From contig JBEEIB010000435.1 in assembly GCA_041167675.1 (NCBI GenBank), positions 1 to 16,810 on the forward strand: a stretch of 16,810 bases of DNA, read 5' to 3'. The notes under the pieces are model-generated. The model saw only the letters and a list, made by a program, of their open reading frames with translations, ran no database searches and was not told the DNA's origin. The translations under genes were made by a program, and so were the position numbers. This document shows positions 7,032-13,968 of the stretch, piece after piece (position 1 is the first letter of the stretch; every line of letters begins with the position of its first letter). The stretch comes from DASTDH01 sp041167675. GTDB lineage: Bacteria; Verrucomicrobiota; Verrucomicrobiia; Chthoniobacterales; JAFAMB01.

Positions 7032-7217
7032 CTAGAGCTTCTCGATCATCTGACGCACTTCGTCCTTGGTCTTGCCGAGTTTCTTTTGAAGTCGTCCCAA
7101 TAGTTCATCTTCTTTGCCTTCCGCAAAAGCAAGGTCGTCATCGGTGAGGTTAGCGAATTGCTGTTTAAGCTTTCCCTTCAGCTCATTCCAAGAACCTTTC
7201 AATTGAAGCGTGCTCAT
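7032..7217 (-). CDS. CsbD-family stress protein
   Basis: A 61-residue protein of the CsbD family: small, hydrophilic, mostly helical cytoplasmic proteins often induced by general stress, with no established biochemical activity. The family features are all present: an opening LKGSWNELKGKLKQQFANLT, the D-D-D-L-x-x-x-E-G-K-E-D-E-L motif, and the closing LGRLQKKLGKTKDEVR. The ATG at 7217 gives the usual family start (MSTLQLKG); another ATG three codons upstream at 7226 is equally possible, and neither has a clear ribosome-binding site. Length matches the family, so the gene looks intact. Confidence 0.9.
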   Translation of the reverse strand: MSTLQLKGSWNELKGKLKQQFANLTDDDLAFAEGKEDELLGRLQKKLGKTKDEVRQMIEKL

Positions 7218-7337
7218 ATGAGTCATAGCTTAGGCTGCGGCTCTAGGAATCGCTTCATCGATTTTGACCAAAGCTGGTCTCAAATTGCTCCAATGCCCTC
7301 CCTCGTATTTTCGCGATTTAACTAACGCTACTGCCGA

Positions 7338-7499
7338 ATAGCGCCACCTCTCGATTTCGCCATACCAGGTCCTGCCGGAAAAATCCCCGTTCGTTGGTAG
7401 GTTCCGCACACGGAAGATCCTCTGCCAATCACCACGCCAGTTCTCGTTTATTACTACGGGGGAGGATTTGTCGCAGGGGATCTTGAAAGCCAGGAATGA
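7338..7499 (+). pseudogene. Alpha/beta-hydrolase (HSL-type) N-terminal fragment with in-frame stop
   Basis: About 53 codons match the start of a hormone-sensitive-lipase-type hydrolase: DFAIPGPAGKIPVRW, a TAG at 7398-7400 where the family has an aromatic residue, then LPITTPVLVYYYGGGFVAGD. The Y-G-G-G-F block corresponds to the oxyanion-hole HGGGF motif, with Tyr in place of His. The frame ends at TGA 7497-7499, before the nucleophile elbow (G-D-S-A-G) that should come about 70 residues later, and I find no trace of the rest. The 3' end abuts the LysR fragment on the opposite strand. Without nucleophile, acid or base it cannot be an active esterase. Confidence 0.7.
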
Positions 7500-7520
7500 A
7501 TGCTTCGAAACGATAGTCTT

Positions 7521-8000
7521 TCAGGTCGAATGATGGTGAGCGTATTTGCTCCGAATCCGAGGAAGCTGTTGCCGAAGCAAGTCGAGAAAAGCTGCAACCG
7601 TCGGCGGCGGTTCACCGGCAGGACGGGCGCCGACAAGGTCAAGCGGAGGCGGGTCGGGCTGAATGGGGATAAGCGTGACGCCGGGTTGGTAAAAGCTGCG
7701 AACGGAACTAGGCGCCAAGGAAACACCAATTCCGGCGGCCACCATCGTCAACGCGGCCTGCATCCTTGCGGGCTCATTGATAACTCGTGGCGAAAAGCCG
7801 GCATTTGTGCAGAGCAGCATAAATCCGTCCACTAATTCCGGGGCTGTGCTACGACTTATGAGTACCCAATTCTCATTGGCCAATTTCTCGAGGCTGATTT
7901 TTCGCGAGCAGGCAAGTGCGTGGCGATCCGGCAACACGGCCACAACGCGATCGCGATAAACCCGCTCCTGCACGAAGCGTGCCGCTTGCGCTTTCGGCAC
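7521..8000 (-). pseudogene. LysR-type regulator fragment lacking the DNA-binding domain
   Basis: A 159-residue minus-strand frame matches the second half of a LysR-family effector-binding domain: RDRVVAVLPDRHALA, SLEKLANENWVLISR, then VINEPARMQAALTMVAAGIG and SLAPSSVRSF. The tail (FLDLLRQQLPRIRSKY) is a normal family C-terminus. The N-terminal helix-turn-helix and first half of the sensor domain are missing: an in-frame TGA lies at 8007-8009, and no LysR-like sequence is seen between 8010 and 8600. The listed start is a GTG inside the domain. It cannot bind DNA in the usual way and is best read as a truncated relic. It converges on the hydrolase fragment with about 20 bases between the two stops. 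Confidence 0.8.
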
Positions 8001-8603
8001 AGGCGTTCACAGAATTCGCCCCGAGTTTGCCCGAACCGTCAGTGTGAGCGAGTTATTGCCCACTAACCTACAGATAGAGCACCGGATTCATTATAACTCG
8101 GCATCCTTGCCCATCCGAACGTGCTCAATACCAAGAAAAATCCTTGGCCCAGAGGGAATAAATTAGAGATGTGCAGGTCGTATGTTATTACAACGGAGTA
8201 GAGCTGTTGTACCAATCTCATGGAACGAGAAGCACCCCCGGAAATTTTTGCGGCGGACCACAAAAAAAACCGAAACAACGGCCGTAAGGCATCGGAGTGC
8301 ATCCCTGCAAAAGTTCCATTAGTGCCATCTAATTGCCGAAAGCGCAGTCAGCAAACAATGAGCTTGGGCAAAAAAACTTCAGCCCATGACGGGTCCGCTC
8401 CGGCACGCTCAACCCTATAAACGAAAGCACAAAAGATTATGTCAGACTTTGTCGGAACCAACACGAACGACGACGGCATTGTTGAAATCGAAAATTCCGG
8501 GTCACAGAAAAACAGAAAATTTATGAGTCACTCGTTAGCACGCAACAGTTCTCCGGGCGTGCCGCACTGACACCAATCTCACTGCAAGAAACTTCAACCC
8601 CAT
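8001..8603. other. Intergenic region with one doubtful short frame
   Basis: No recognisable gene. The best candidate is a 43-codon plus-strand frame at 8439-8570 opening MSDFVGTNTNDDGIVEIENS, polar and well composed at its start but not later, and without a good ribosome-binding site. The region should hold the promoter of the secreted protein at 8604. Its base composition is like the window in general and clearly lower in GC than the gene that follows. Confidence 0.4.
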
Positions 8604-9932
8604 ATGAAAATTTCCCCCTGGAAAATTCTCTATTATTTTTTCTTTGTTGAACCGCTCGGTCTGGTTCACGCGATGCAGCCCGACTTCGGACCGAACGTGA
8701 CCGTATTCGACCCGAGCATGCCCGCCAGCACGATTCAAAGCGCGGTGGATGCGGTCTCCCAAGTGCAGGCATTGCCCTCGAGCCAGTTCACTGCCGCGCG
8801 CCATGCGTTCCTTTTCAAGCCTGGCACTTATAATGTTAATGTCGCGGTCGGCTACTACACCTCGGTCGCCGGGCTGGGCCTCTCCCCTGACAACGTGACC
8901 ATCAACGGCCTCATGCACGTCGAGGGCACCGGTGGGCAAGGCGAGCCGGGGGGCCAAAACGGCGTGTTCACCGACAGCGCCCTCGTTAACTTCTGGCGCT
9001 CGGCAGAGAACATGCACATCATTCCCCAGAGCGGTCAGACGGAGCGCTGGGCCGTTTCTCAGGCATCCCCTTTCCGTCGGATGCACGTGAGCGGCGCCAC
9101 GCAGCCGAGCGGCGCCACGCAGCCGAGCGGCGCCACGCCGCTTTTTTGGATCATGCCGCTGTTTGGGGGCTTCTCGAGTGGCGGCTTCATCGCGGATTCT
9201 CTCATCGAAGACGAGGTGCTCAGCGGCTCTCAACAGCAGTGGCTGACGAGGAACAGCGTCCTCGGGAGTGGGTGGACCAACGGGGTCTGGAACCAAGTCT
9301 TCTCCGGCGTTGTGGGCGCCCCTGCCCAGTCGTTCCCCAAGCCCCAACCGTACACCACACTGCCGCAGAGTCCGGCGACCCGGGAGAAGCCCTTCCTTTA
9401 CGTCGACCCGGCCGGCAACTTCAACGTCTTCGTCCCGGCGGCGCAAAGGAATTCCTCGGGAATTACTTGGGGGAATGGACCGGCCCTCGGTTTGTCGATC
9501 CCGATCACGAACTTCTTCATTGCCAAACCGACGGACTCTGCAAAGGCGATCAACGTAGCTCTCGCCAGCGGCCAGAACCTGATCTTTACCCCCGGCATCT
9601 ACCACCTGGACCGTACGATCGAGGTCAACCGCCCTGATACGGTCGTGCTGGGACTGGGCTTCCCCACGCTGGTACCAGACACCGGGGCCGTGGCGATGTC
9701 GGTCGCCGATGTGAAGGGGGTCAAGCTTGCCGGACTACTGTTCGACGCCGGCCCTGTGAGCTCACCGGTGCTACTGCAGGTGGGCACCCAGAAAGACCAT
9801 AAGAGCGATCCGGCCGACCCGACGACAGTCCAGGATGTGTTCTTCCGCATCGGCGGCGCGGGCCTAGGCAAGTCCACGACGAGCCTCGTGGTGAACAGTG
9901 ACAACGTCCTGCTGGACGACATGGCGGGCTGA
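8604..9932 (+). CDS. Secreted beta-helix-type protein, main part (frameshifted near its end)
   Basis: A 442-residue secreted protein. Residues 1-23 look like a signal peptide (MKISPWKILYYFFF... to VHA). The mature part opens with FGPNVTVFDPSMPASTIQSA, followed by a T-Y-N-V-N-V-x-V-G-Y-Y-T-x-V-A-G-L-G-L-S-P motif, SREKPFLYVD-like and SVADVKGVKLAGLLFDAGP motifs. I know this arrangement from a large family of secreted actinobacterial proteins with a parallel beta-helix appearance, often labelled adenylyl cyclase without evidence. The enzymatic role is unknown; carbohydrate binding or cleavage is a guess. GC content is visibly higher than in neighbouring genes. At 9921 the frame breaks and the family sequence continues in the next entry. 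No clear ribosome-binding site precedes the ATG. Confidence 0.8.
   Translation: MKISPWKILYYFFFVEPLGLVHAMQPDFGPNVTVFDPSMPASTIQSAVDAVSQVQALPSSQFTAARHAFLFKPGTYNVNVAVGYYTSVAGLGLSPDNVTINGLMHVEGTGGQGEPGGQNGVFTDSALVNFWRSAENMHIIPQSGQTERWAVSQASPFRRMHVSGATQPSGATQPSGATPLFWIMPLFGGFSSGGFIADSLIEDEVLSGSQQQWLTRNSVLGSGWTNGVWNQVFSGVVGAPAQSFPKPQPYTTLPQSPATREKPFLYVDPAGNFNVFVPAAQRNSSGITWGNGPALGLSIPITNFFIAKPTDSAKAINVALASGQNLIFTPGIYHLDRTIEVNRPDTVVLGLGFPTLVPDTGAVAMSVADVKGVKLAGLLFDAGPVSSPVLLQVGTQKDHKSDPADPTTVQDVFFRIGGAGLGKSTTSLVVNSDNVLLDDMAG
9091..9138 (+). repeat. In-frame 18-base tandem repeat
   Basis: Two identical 18-base units (9091-9108 and 9109-9126) and the first 12 bases of a third stand in tandem inside the secreted protein gene, encoding G-A-T-Q-P-S twice and then G-A-T-P. 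Relatives, as I remember them, have no such repeat between the R-R-M-H-V motif and the S-G-G-F-I-A-D-S motif, so it is probably a local expansion. Being a multiple of three, it keeps the frame. Confidence 0.9.
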
Positions 9933-10401
9933 CCACGGCGACGGAGTGGGCTGGAGGGCCAACACCGCCGATACCGGCGTGATCGTCAACGGCGACGACG
10001 TCACAGCGTACGGCCTGTTTGTCGAGCACTACCAGAAGACCGAGGTCATCTGGAACGGCGAGAACGGTACTACAATCATGTTCCAGAACGAGATGCCATA
10101 CGACCCGCCAAATCAGGCCTCGTGGTCGCACGACGGCATCAACGGCTTCGCCTCCTCCAAAGTGGCCGAGGACGTCAGGTCCCACCAAGGTTGGGGGTTG
10201 GGGGCCTACTGCTTCTTCGAGGTCAACCCGAGCATCGTCAACGCCCACGCCTTCGAGGTCCCCAATACCTCTGGAGTCCAATTCCATGATCTCCTCACTG
10301 TCTCCCTGGGCGGAGTCGGCACCATCGAACACGTCATCAATGATACCGGGGGGACGGCCAATGGCTCGAACCAGGTCATTGATCTCATGAGCTACCCGTG
10401 A
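9898..10401 (+). CDS. Secreted beta-helix-type protein, C-terminal part after the frame break
   Basis: From 9922 this frame carries on the family sequence of the preceding gene: WRADHGDGVGWRANTADTGV, then DVTAYGLFVEHYQKTEVIWN, FQNEMPYDPPNQASW and a closing VSLGGVGTIEHVINDTGG with a short tail. In relatives the joining region reads approximately W-A-W-R-A-D-H-G; here an ATG is followed directly by GCGG, as if about eight bases had been lost between short GG repeats, though a different small indel is possible. The GTG at 9898 is only the nearest start codon and overlaps the upstream frame; it is not likely to be a real start. If the break is genuine, the upper part would lack about 160 residues, including some of the most conserved ones. 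Confidence 0.75.
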   Translation: MTTSCWTTWRADHGDGVGWRANTADTGVIVNGDDVTAYGLFVEHYQKTEVIWNGENGTTIMFQNEMPYDPPNQASWSHDGINGFASSKVAEDVRSHQGWGLGAYCFFEVNPSIVNAHAFEVPNTSGVQFHDLLTVSLGGVGTIEHVINDTGGTANGSNQVIDLMSYP

Positions 10402-10530
10402 CACGCTGCGCCACCCAGAGGCCGAAGCCGGCTCGCACGCATTCCAGGCCCCTCTCCCGCCGAGACCATGATTTGAACGACAAATATTGGCATGACCATC
10501 ACGAGGGGTACTCGCACGGCCACGAAGCAT
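10402..10530. other. Short gap between convergent genes, no terminator seen
   Basis: The secreted protein gene and the minus-strand membrane gene converge here. I see no hairpin with a T tract on either strand and no coding stretch that I can support. Confidence 0.3.
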
Positions 10531-11208
10531 TTACGGTCTGAGCGCGTAGCGATCACGGCGCCACATAGAACGAAAAAACCGCGCGAACTGCCTTTCAAGC
10601 CTTCGGGAATCACTACGAATCTTCTTCCATGACCGTCTACTCGTCCGAGTGGAAAGCGCGTCCTTCTGGGCGAACAGACCTGTGCCACCGATAGACTGAC
10701 GATAGGGCACAAAAGCACCGATTTTATGCGCGAGCCCGAACCGGTAGAAAGCCACAGTGCGGGAATGGATTCGAGTTATAAGATTTACCGCGGGCCTGTT
10801 TCGAGAGACGATCTTCAGGTTAAATGACGAGTGGACGTCATTTTTTGGGTGAATTTGCACGCCACGAAACTTTCGCGTGATTTTGCTTAATGCGGCGTCA
10901 ACAAAGGAAACTACTCGCTCTTCATTCGCCGATACGTCGATTTTAATCGGATGGGGAAACAGGGCAACAAAGGACAAGTGTCTTCTGATTTCGGTTAATA
11001 CTGGCGCCAGGTCCGACCGAAGATCGCGCTTTGTCACTTCCCGCGGACCAATCAAGGTTGCTTTCGCCACAGCCCCTCGATCGATTGCCACCCCAGATTC
11101 GAGCATGGAGCGCGGAGCCGAAAAACGGCTGAACTGTTCGCTAAGCAGAAGCAACAAAGCGAAGAGTAATAGAAAGATGAAAGCGGGAAAATAAATCGAG
11201 CGGTTCAC
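10531..11208 (-). CDS. Membrane-anchored hypothetical protein
   Basis: About 225 residues. Starting from the GTG at 11208 the protein opens with a short charged start and a strong hydrophobic helix (NRSIYFPAFIFLLLFALLLL), a signal anchor, and the rest should face the periplasm. The middle is a mixed alpha/beta region (DLAPVLTEIRRHLSFVALFP, VSANEERVVSFVDAALSKIT, FRGVQIHP); the last 50 residues are rich in Arg and Ser and may be disordered or displaced by a frameshift. The GTG is attractive because it overlaps the stop of the upstream small frame as GTGA, a classic coupling arrangement; a TTG at 11229 is the alternative. No family is recognised. The single anchor and periplasmic domain recall ExbD/TonB-type accessory proteins only in layout. 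Confidence 0.5.
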   Translation of the reverse strand: MNRSIYFPAFIFLLLFALLLLLSEQFSRFSAPRSMLESGVAIDRGAVAKATLIGPREVTKRDLRSDLAPVLTEIRRHLSFVALFPHPIKIDVSANEERVVSFVDAALSKITRKFRGVQIHPKNDVHSSFNLKIVSRNRPAVNLITRIHSRTVAFYRFGLAHKIGAFVPYRQSIGGTGLFAQKDALSTRTSRRSWKKIRSDSRRLERQFARFFRSMWRRDRYALRP

Positions 11209-11384
11209 GCTTTGGGGGTTCGACTCCAAAATCGCGAGTGACTCGCCCTGCGGCCGTAGGTATTTTCGCCATTTTGCATTCTCCTAATGAAATCGCAGTT
11301 ACCCGGCTTCATCGAACCTATGATGGCTAGAGGAGGCTTAAGCCAAATCAAAAAGGCCGTTAAGAGCCACTGACCATTGCCCAT
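11205..11384 (-). CDS. Small single-pass membrane protein upstream of the 10531 gene (hypothetical)
   Basis: A 59-residue minus-strand frame starting MGNGQWLLTAFLIWLKPPLA, with one hydrophobic segment near the N-terminus and a polar, basic remainder. AAAGG lies four bases before the ATG. Its TGA overlaps the GTG of the next gene by the sequence GTGA, suggesting translational coupling and a two-gene unit. No family is recognised. The second half (Arg/Ser/Asn-rich) is not strongly protein-like, so the evidence is chiefly the overlap and the ribosome-binding site. Confidence 0.35.
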   Translation of the reverse strand: MGNGQWLLTAFLIWLKPPLAIIGSMKPGNCDFIRRMQNGENTYGRRASHSRFWSRTPKA

Positions 11385-11431
11385 CACACCTTTCGCCCCA
11401 TTCCTCACGTCGTTTATTCGATTACAATAGA

Positions 11432-11460
11432 CTCGGCCATTGCCGAGAACGGCCTTTTTT
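11432..11460 (+). terminator. Possible intrinsic terminator hairpin
   Basis: CTCGGC (11432-11437) pairs perfectly with GCCGAG (11442-11447); a second, competing stem GCCG/CGGC (11442-11445 with 11450-11453) leads almost directly into six T residues (11455-11460). The second arrangement has the form of a plus-strand intrinsic terminator, but its stem is only four pairs and no plus-strand gene is evident just upstream. Confidence 0.3.
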
Positions 11461-11644
11461 CCCAATTGCCGTGTTTCCTGTTCGAACGGTCGGTTGTCCG
11501 GTCCAACAAAGTAAACGCGTCTTCCTCCGTCCCGGCGAACATGCGGCTCATGCGGGCGGATTCGATCTCCTAAAGCCGGGATTGCTCCTCAATGGCTACG
11601 TCTTGATTGAGACGGCTGCGGCCTAAGCGGTCCGGACGCTGGAC
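11461..11644. other. Gap with nothing recognised
   Basis: The stretch between the hairpin and the end of the LysR gene contains no frame, repeat or regulatory site that I can support. Confidence 0.3.
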
Positions 11645-12562
11645 TCACGCTAGCCTTGTCGTTTCGTTAGCTTTGGGAGTTACCTTCGTAAACAGTGCGT
11701 CCAGTAATGCCTTCAGAGCTCCACCTGCTCTGCCTCGCCGCCACATTACCAGAATCTTCCAAGTCACCTCCGCGTCCGCCAGGGGTAGAATGACGACGCC
11801 GGGCGGAGAATGATGGCTGGCGAAGGCGGGCAAGATAGAGACAGTATTTTCATTCGCGACCAACTCGAAGGAGTGTGCAAGGCTTTGCGCCGGCCCGTGA
11901 AATTTCGGGCGAAACTTCCCGTACTTTTTGCAATACGCCTCGACCTGCCGGTCCAGACCTGGCGCTTGTTGAGAGTCCCAGCTGACAAAGAATTCGCCCT
12001 TCAAATCGGACAACCGCACGCGATCCTGGGGCGCAAGCCGGTGCTGCTCCGGAAGGACAATGTAACTACGCATCTCTGCCAACTTTCGCGTGTAAAATTC
12101 GCCGGCTAGCAACTCGCCGCTGTCGTTCGTGATGCCGATATCGATCTCTCCCGCGCGAAGAGCGACTATTTGCTCGCCCGGAAATAAGTCCACGAGCTTC
12201 AAAACCGTTTTCGGATGACTTCGCCGTACCTCCCTCAACGGTCCGCTCAGGTACTGATGGGCGGCCGAGGGGAGGTAACCAATTCGCACTTGATCGGTCT
12301 CCCCGCGTAGAGCTCGCCGCGTATCACTCATGGCCAGATCGTAGGACGCCAGCACAGCGCCCATCTTCTTGGCCAATGCCTGGCCGCCCGCCGTCGGGCT
12401 CACACCGGTCGTCATGCGCTCCAATAATCGCCCTCCTAATTCGTGTTCGAGGGCCTGCATCTGACGCGACAATGCTGATTGCGAGATGCGCAGCCGCGCC
12501 GCTGCTCGATGGAGACTGCCCTCTTCCACCACGGTTAGAAATGAGCGTATCTGCGCCAGCAT
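11645..12562 (-). CDS. LysR-family transcriptional regulator
   Basis: An intact 305-residue LysR-type regulator, of normal length. Residues 1-60 form the winged helix-turn-helix (MLAQIRSFLTVVEEGSLHRA, then ISQSALSRQMQALEHELGG with the usual S-Q-S-A-L-S-R-Q recognition helix and the L-x-E-R wing). A linker helix follows, then a two-lobed effector-binding domain from about residue 88 (VRIGYLPSAAHQYLSGPL, EIDIGITND, FELVANENTVSILPAFAS). I chose the ATG at 12562 because AGGG lies six bases upstream and the family alignment begins there; an ATG 16 codons earlier is unlikely. These proteins act as DNA-binding tetramers that usually regulate a divergent neighbour, but here the divergent frame is a truncated FtsH-like piece, so the target cannot be read from context. 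Confidence 0.93.
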   Translation of the reverse strand: MLAQIRSFLTVVEEGSLHRAAARLRISQSALSRQMQALEHELGGRLLERMTTGVSPTAGGQALAKKMGAVLASYDLAMSDTRRALRGETDQVRIGYLPSAAHQYLSGPLREVRRSHPKTVLKLVDLFPGEQIVALRAGEIDIGITNDSGELLAGEFYTRKLAEMRSYIVLPEQHRLAPQDRVRLSDLKGEFFVSWDSQQAPGLDRQVEAYCKKYGKFRPKFHGPAQSLAHSFELVANENTVSILPAFASHHSPPGVVILPLADAEVTWKILVMWRRGRAGGALKALLDALFTKVTPKANETTRLA

Positions 12563-12685
12563 GCCAAACCCTGATGCAGATCGTTCATCACCGCAATCGT
12601 TACTCAGCATTACTCGGCCGCAGGCCGGCGTCTTACCGTGGTGGCATCATCTAATCTCTGGTCGTTCCTACAGCCAACTCACCCA

Positions 12686-12982
12686 ATGATTCAAACAATG
12701 CACAAATTCTTCACAGGCATGAGACCGGAAGATCCAAAGGATAGAAATCCCCGGAATTTCGACAACAGCTCCAATTTAAATTGGCGAGGTATCTTTCTCT
12801 TCGTCGTTTTTACGAGCGTAGTTCTCGGTCTTTTCTTATTTTCCCGAAACGGAAATTACCGAAGCGTTGATGGGCCAGCGCCGAGAATCTTACTCAGTGA
12901 GTTGAAGCGCCAGGATGAAACCAGGCGGAGTCTAATTCGAGGAGATGACATTCACCTCAGCAGTGGGCGTAGTCGGGACTAA
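12686..12982 (+). pseudogene. Truncated FtsH-like N-terminal region
   Basis: The frame opens MIQTMHKFFTGMRPEDPKDR and continues with NPRNFDNSSNLNWRGIFLFV, one transmembrane helix, then SRNGNYRSVDGPAPRILLSE, LKRQDE and LIRGDDI. A polar head, N-x-N-W-R before the first helix, and a following segment resembling I-S-Y-S-E-F-K-R-Q-V with I-R-G-D-(D/E)-I are how FtsH membrane proteases begin (N-terminal helix and FtsH_ext periplasmic domain). It stops at 12982 after about 98 residues. The second helix, the AAA+ ATPase and the HExxH protease are missing. Its last 17 codons overlap the PEGA gene on the opposite strand, so the homology probably ends at about 12930. Start codons at 12638, 12698 and 12719 are also possible. 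Confidence 0.5.
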
Positions 12983-13369
12983 ATGCATGTTGAAGAAAAT
13001 TCGCGAGGGAATTTTATCGCCGACAGATCCGGGGTGATACCATGGGTCGTTGGTAAGGAACCGCTTTATCTGCGTGTAATCGCCTCCCTCGCTGGGTATG
13101 GCCCGAATCACGGTATCTTCGTCGAAATAGTCTCCACGTTGGGCAAGCTCCACTGTAATCGGCGCGTCACCTACATAATTGTCGTTAATTTCGATTCGTG
13201 CTCCGGCCGGCTCAGAAATGATCTGAGTTTTCTTCGGCTCATATGGCACTGGCTTAGATGAAACCGGCTGATAGGCACTGAGTGGGTGAGCCGAGTATGG
13301 ATTAGAACATCCAACAGCGAAATTTAAAGCAGCAGCACAGAGCAGCAGGGGCCCGAGATGGTTCTTCAT
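12932..13369 (-). CDS. PEGA-domain lipoprotein
   Basis: A 145-residue lipoprotein. Residues 1-21 are a lipoprotein signal peptide (MKNHLGPLLLCAAALNFAVG followed by Cys21), with A-V-G-C as the lipobox. A proline/serine-rich linker follows, then a PEGA-type beta domain (TQIISEPAGARIEINDNYVG, DAPITVEL), which in its family is an extracytoplasmic sandwich that binds or decorates cell-surface structures. The remaining strands and the I-F-F-N-M-H-L ending fit a complete domain. I chose the ATG at 13369 because it puts the charged n-region directly before the hydrophobic core; longer starts at 13408 and 13438 would bury it. No good ribosome-binding site is evident. An inverted repeat (AGCGGAT at 13374-13380, ATCCGCT at 13421-13427) lies just upstream and may affect expression. 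Confidence 0.85.
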   Translation of the reverse strand: MKNHLGPLLLCAAALNFAVGCSNPYSAHPLSAYQPVSSKPVPYEPKKTQIISEPAGARIEINDNYVGDAPITVELAQRGDYFDEDTVIRAIPSEGGDYTQIKRFLTNDPWYHPGSVGDKIPSRIFFNMHLVPTTPTAEVNVISSN

Positions 13370-13425
13370 AGCGAGCGGATGATCCCGAAAAATATCCCCA
13401 GTTTTCATCGGTTTTAGACGATCCG

Positions 13426-13713
13426 CTACCGAATCCACGGGCGAAATCTTATACTGGATATGAGATCCAGGTCCGACGGTCGTCGATGCTTCTTAAGGAA
13501 AGCCTGGATAGCCAGCGCTGGTTCTTCCGTAAGCTGCTTTCGCTCGGCAAACCAGTCGGATACAGTTTGCGGAGTGGTTCTCCCTGGCCACTTCGGCACG
13601 CCGACCAAATTCCTGATCGCACCAGGCTCTTTCCGATCGTTCGGTCTGACGAATCCACGCGATTCCTTCTCTCGTTTATGCGGTCGATCACAGGCCCATT
13701 TTGTGCAAGCCAT
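13426..13713 (-). pseudogene. Helix-turn-helix domain fragment
   Basis: The 95-residue minus-strand frame has a core (about 13470-13640) that reads like a small phage-repressor/YdaS-type helix-turn-helix: GAIRNLVGVP, then TTPQTVSDWFAERKQLTEEP and ALAIQAFLKKHRR. The T-x-x-x-V-S-x-W-F-A-x-R-K-x-x-x-x-E-x-A-L pattern is the recognition helix and following helix as seen in similar verrucomicrobial proteins. The first 25 residues (Cys/Arg/Lys-rich) and the last 12 look random. It may be a short regulator gene or, more likely in this neighbourhood, a remnant. No ribosome-binding site stands out. Confidence 0.4.
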
Positions 13714-13733
13714 TGGAGACCGAATCGACTAGA

Positions 13734-13760
13734 ACTCTACTAGCCCTGGGGGGCTAGAGT
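13734..13760. repeat. Nested inverted repeats upstream of the kinase fragment
   Basis: ACTCTA (13734-13739) is complementary to TAGAGT (13755-13760), and within the same stretch CTAGCCC (13740-13746) is complementary to GGGCTAG (13751-13757). The two stems share bases on the right side and are mutually exclusive. No T tract follows. This could be an operator or an end-repeat relic. Confidence 0.5.
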
Positions 13761-13959
13761 GGTGAAAACGAAAAGCAAGCGGCCCTGTCCGGTTTGCGGC
13801 ACGCTGTTCGTTGGCGAGTGGTGTCCGGTTTGTGCGTTGCGCAGAGCTCTCGGTAATGAGCAGGCTGTGAGCCAATCCGTCGGGCCAACTCTTTCGCCTT
13901 CCGAATTGCGCTTCGAACACTACGAGGTCCTAGCCGAACGACGATGGAACGCCGCTTGA
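13759..13959 (+). pseudogene. Ser/Thr protein kinase, N-terminal fragment
   Basis: The frame starts with GTG and encodes two C-P-V-C knuckles (Cys10/13 and Cys22/25), then ALRRALGNEQ and LRFEHYEVLAE. This zinc-ribbon head followed by R-F-(E/G)-H-Y-(E/Q)-V-L is the standard start of a family of verrucomicrobial Ser/Thr kinases, where E-D-G-T-P and the glycine-rich ATP loop come next. Here one extra C near 13939 throws the frame. Reading past it gives D-D-G-T-P-L, which matches the family. The match ends by about 13957, before the ATP loop, catalytic loop and DFG motif. The kinase domain is thus entirely missing, and the next bases belong to the gene on the other strand. Confidence 0.65.
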
Positions 13960-13968
13960 CAGGCTTCG

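Noticed and set aside
8535..9605. 356-codon minus-strand frame and other long frames opposite or across the secreted protein
   Set aside because: Long open frames on all strands are expected in GC-rich DNA. This one is Arg/Gly/Val-rich with low-complexity stretches, and the plus frame has the family match.
9721..10530. 269-codon minus-strand frame over the end of the secreted protein
   Set aside because: It is a GC-driven shadow; the family motifs are read from the plus strand.
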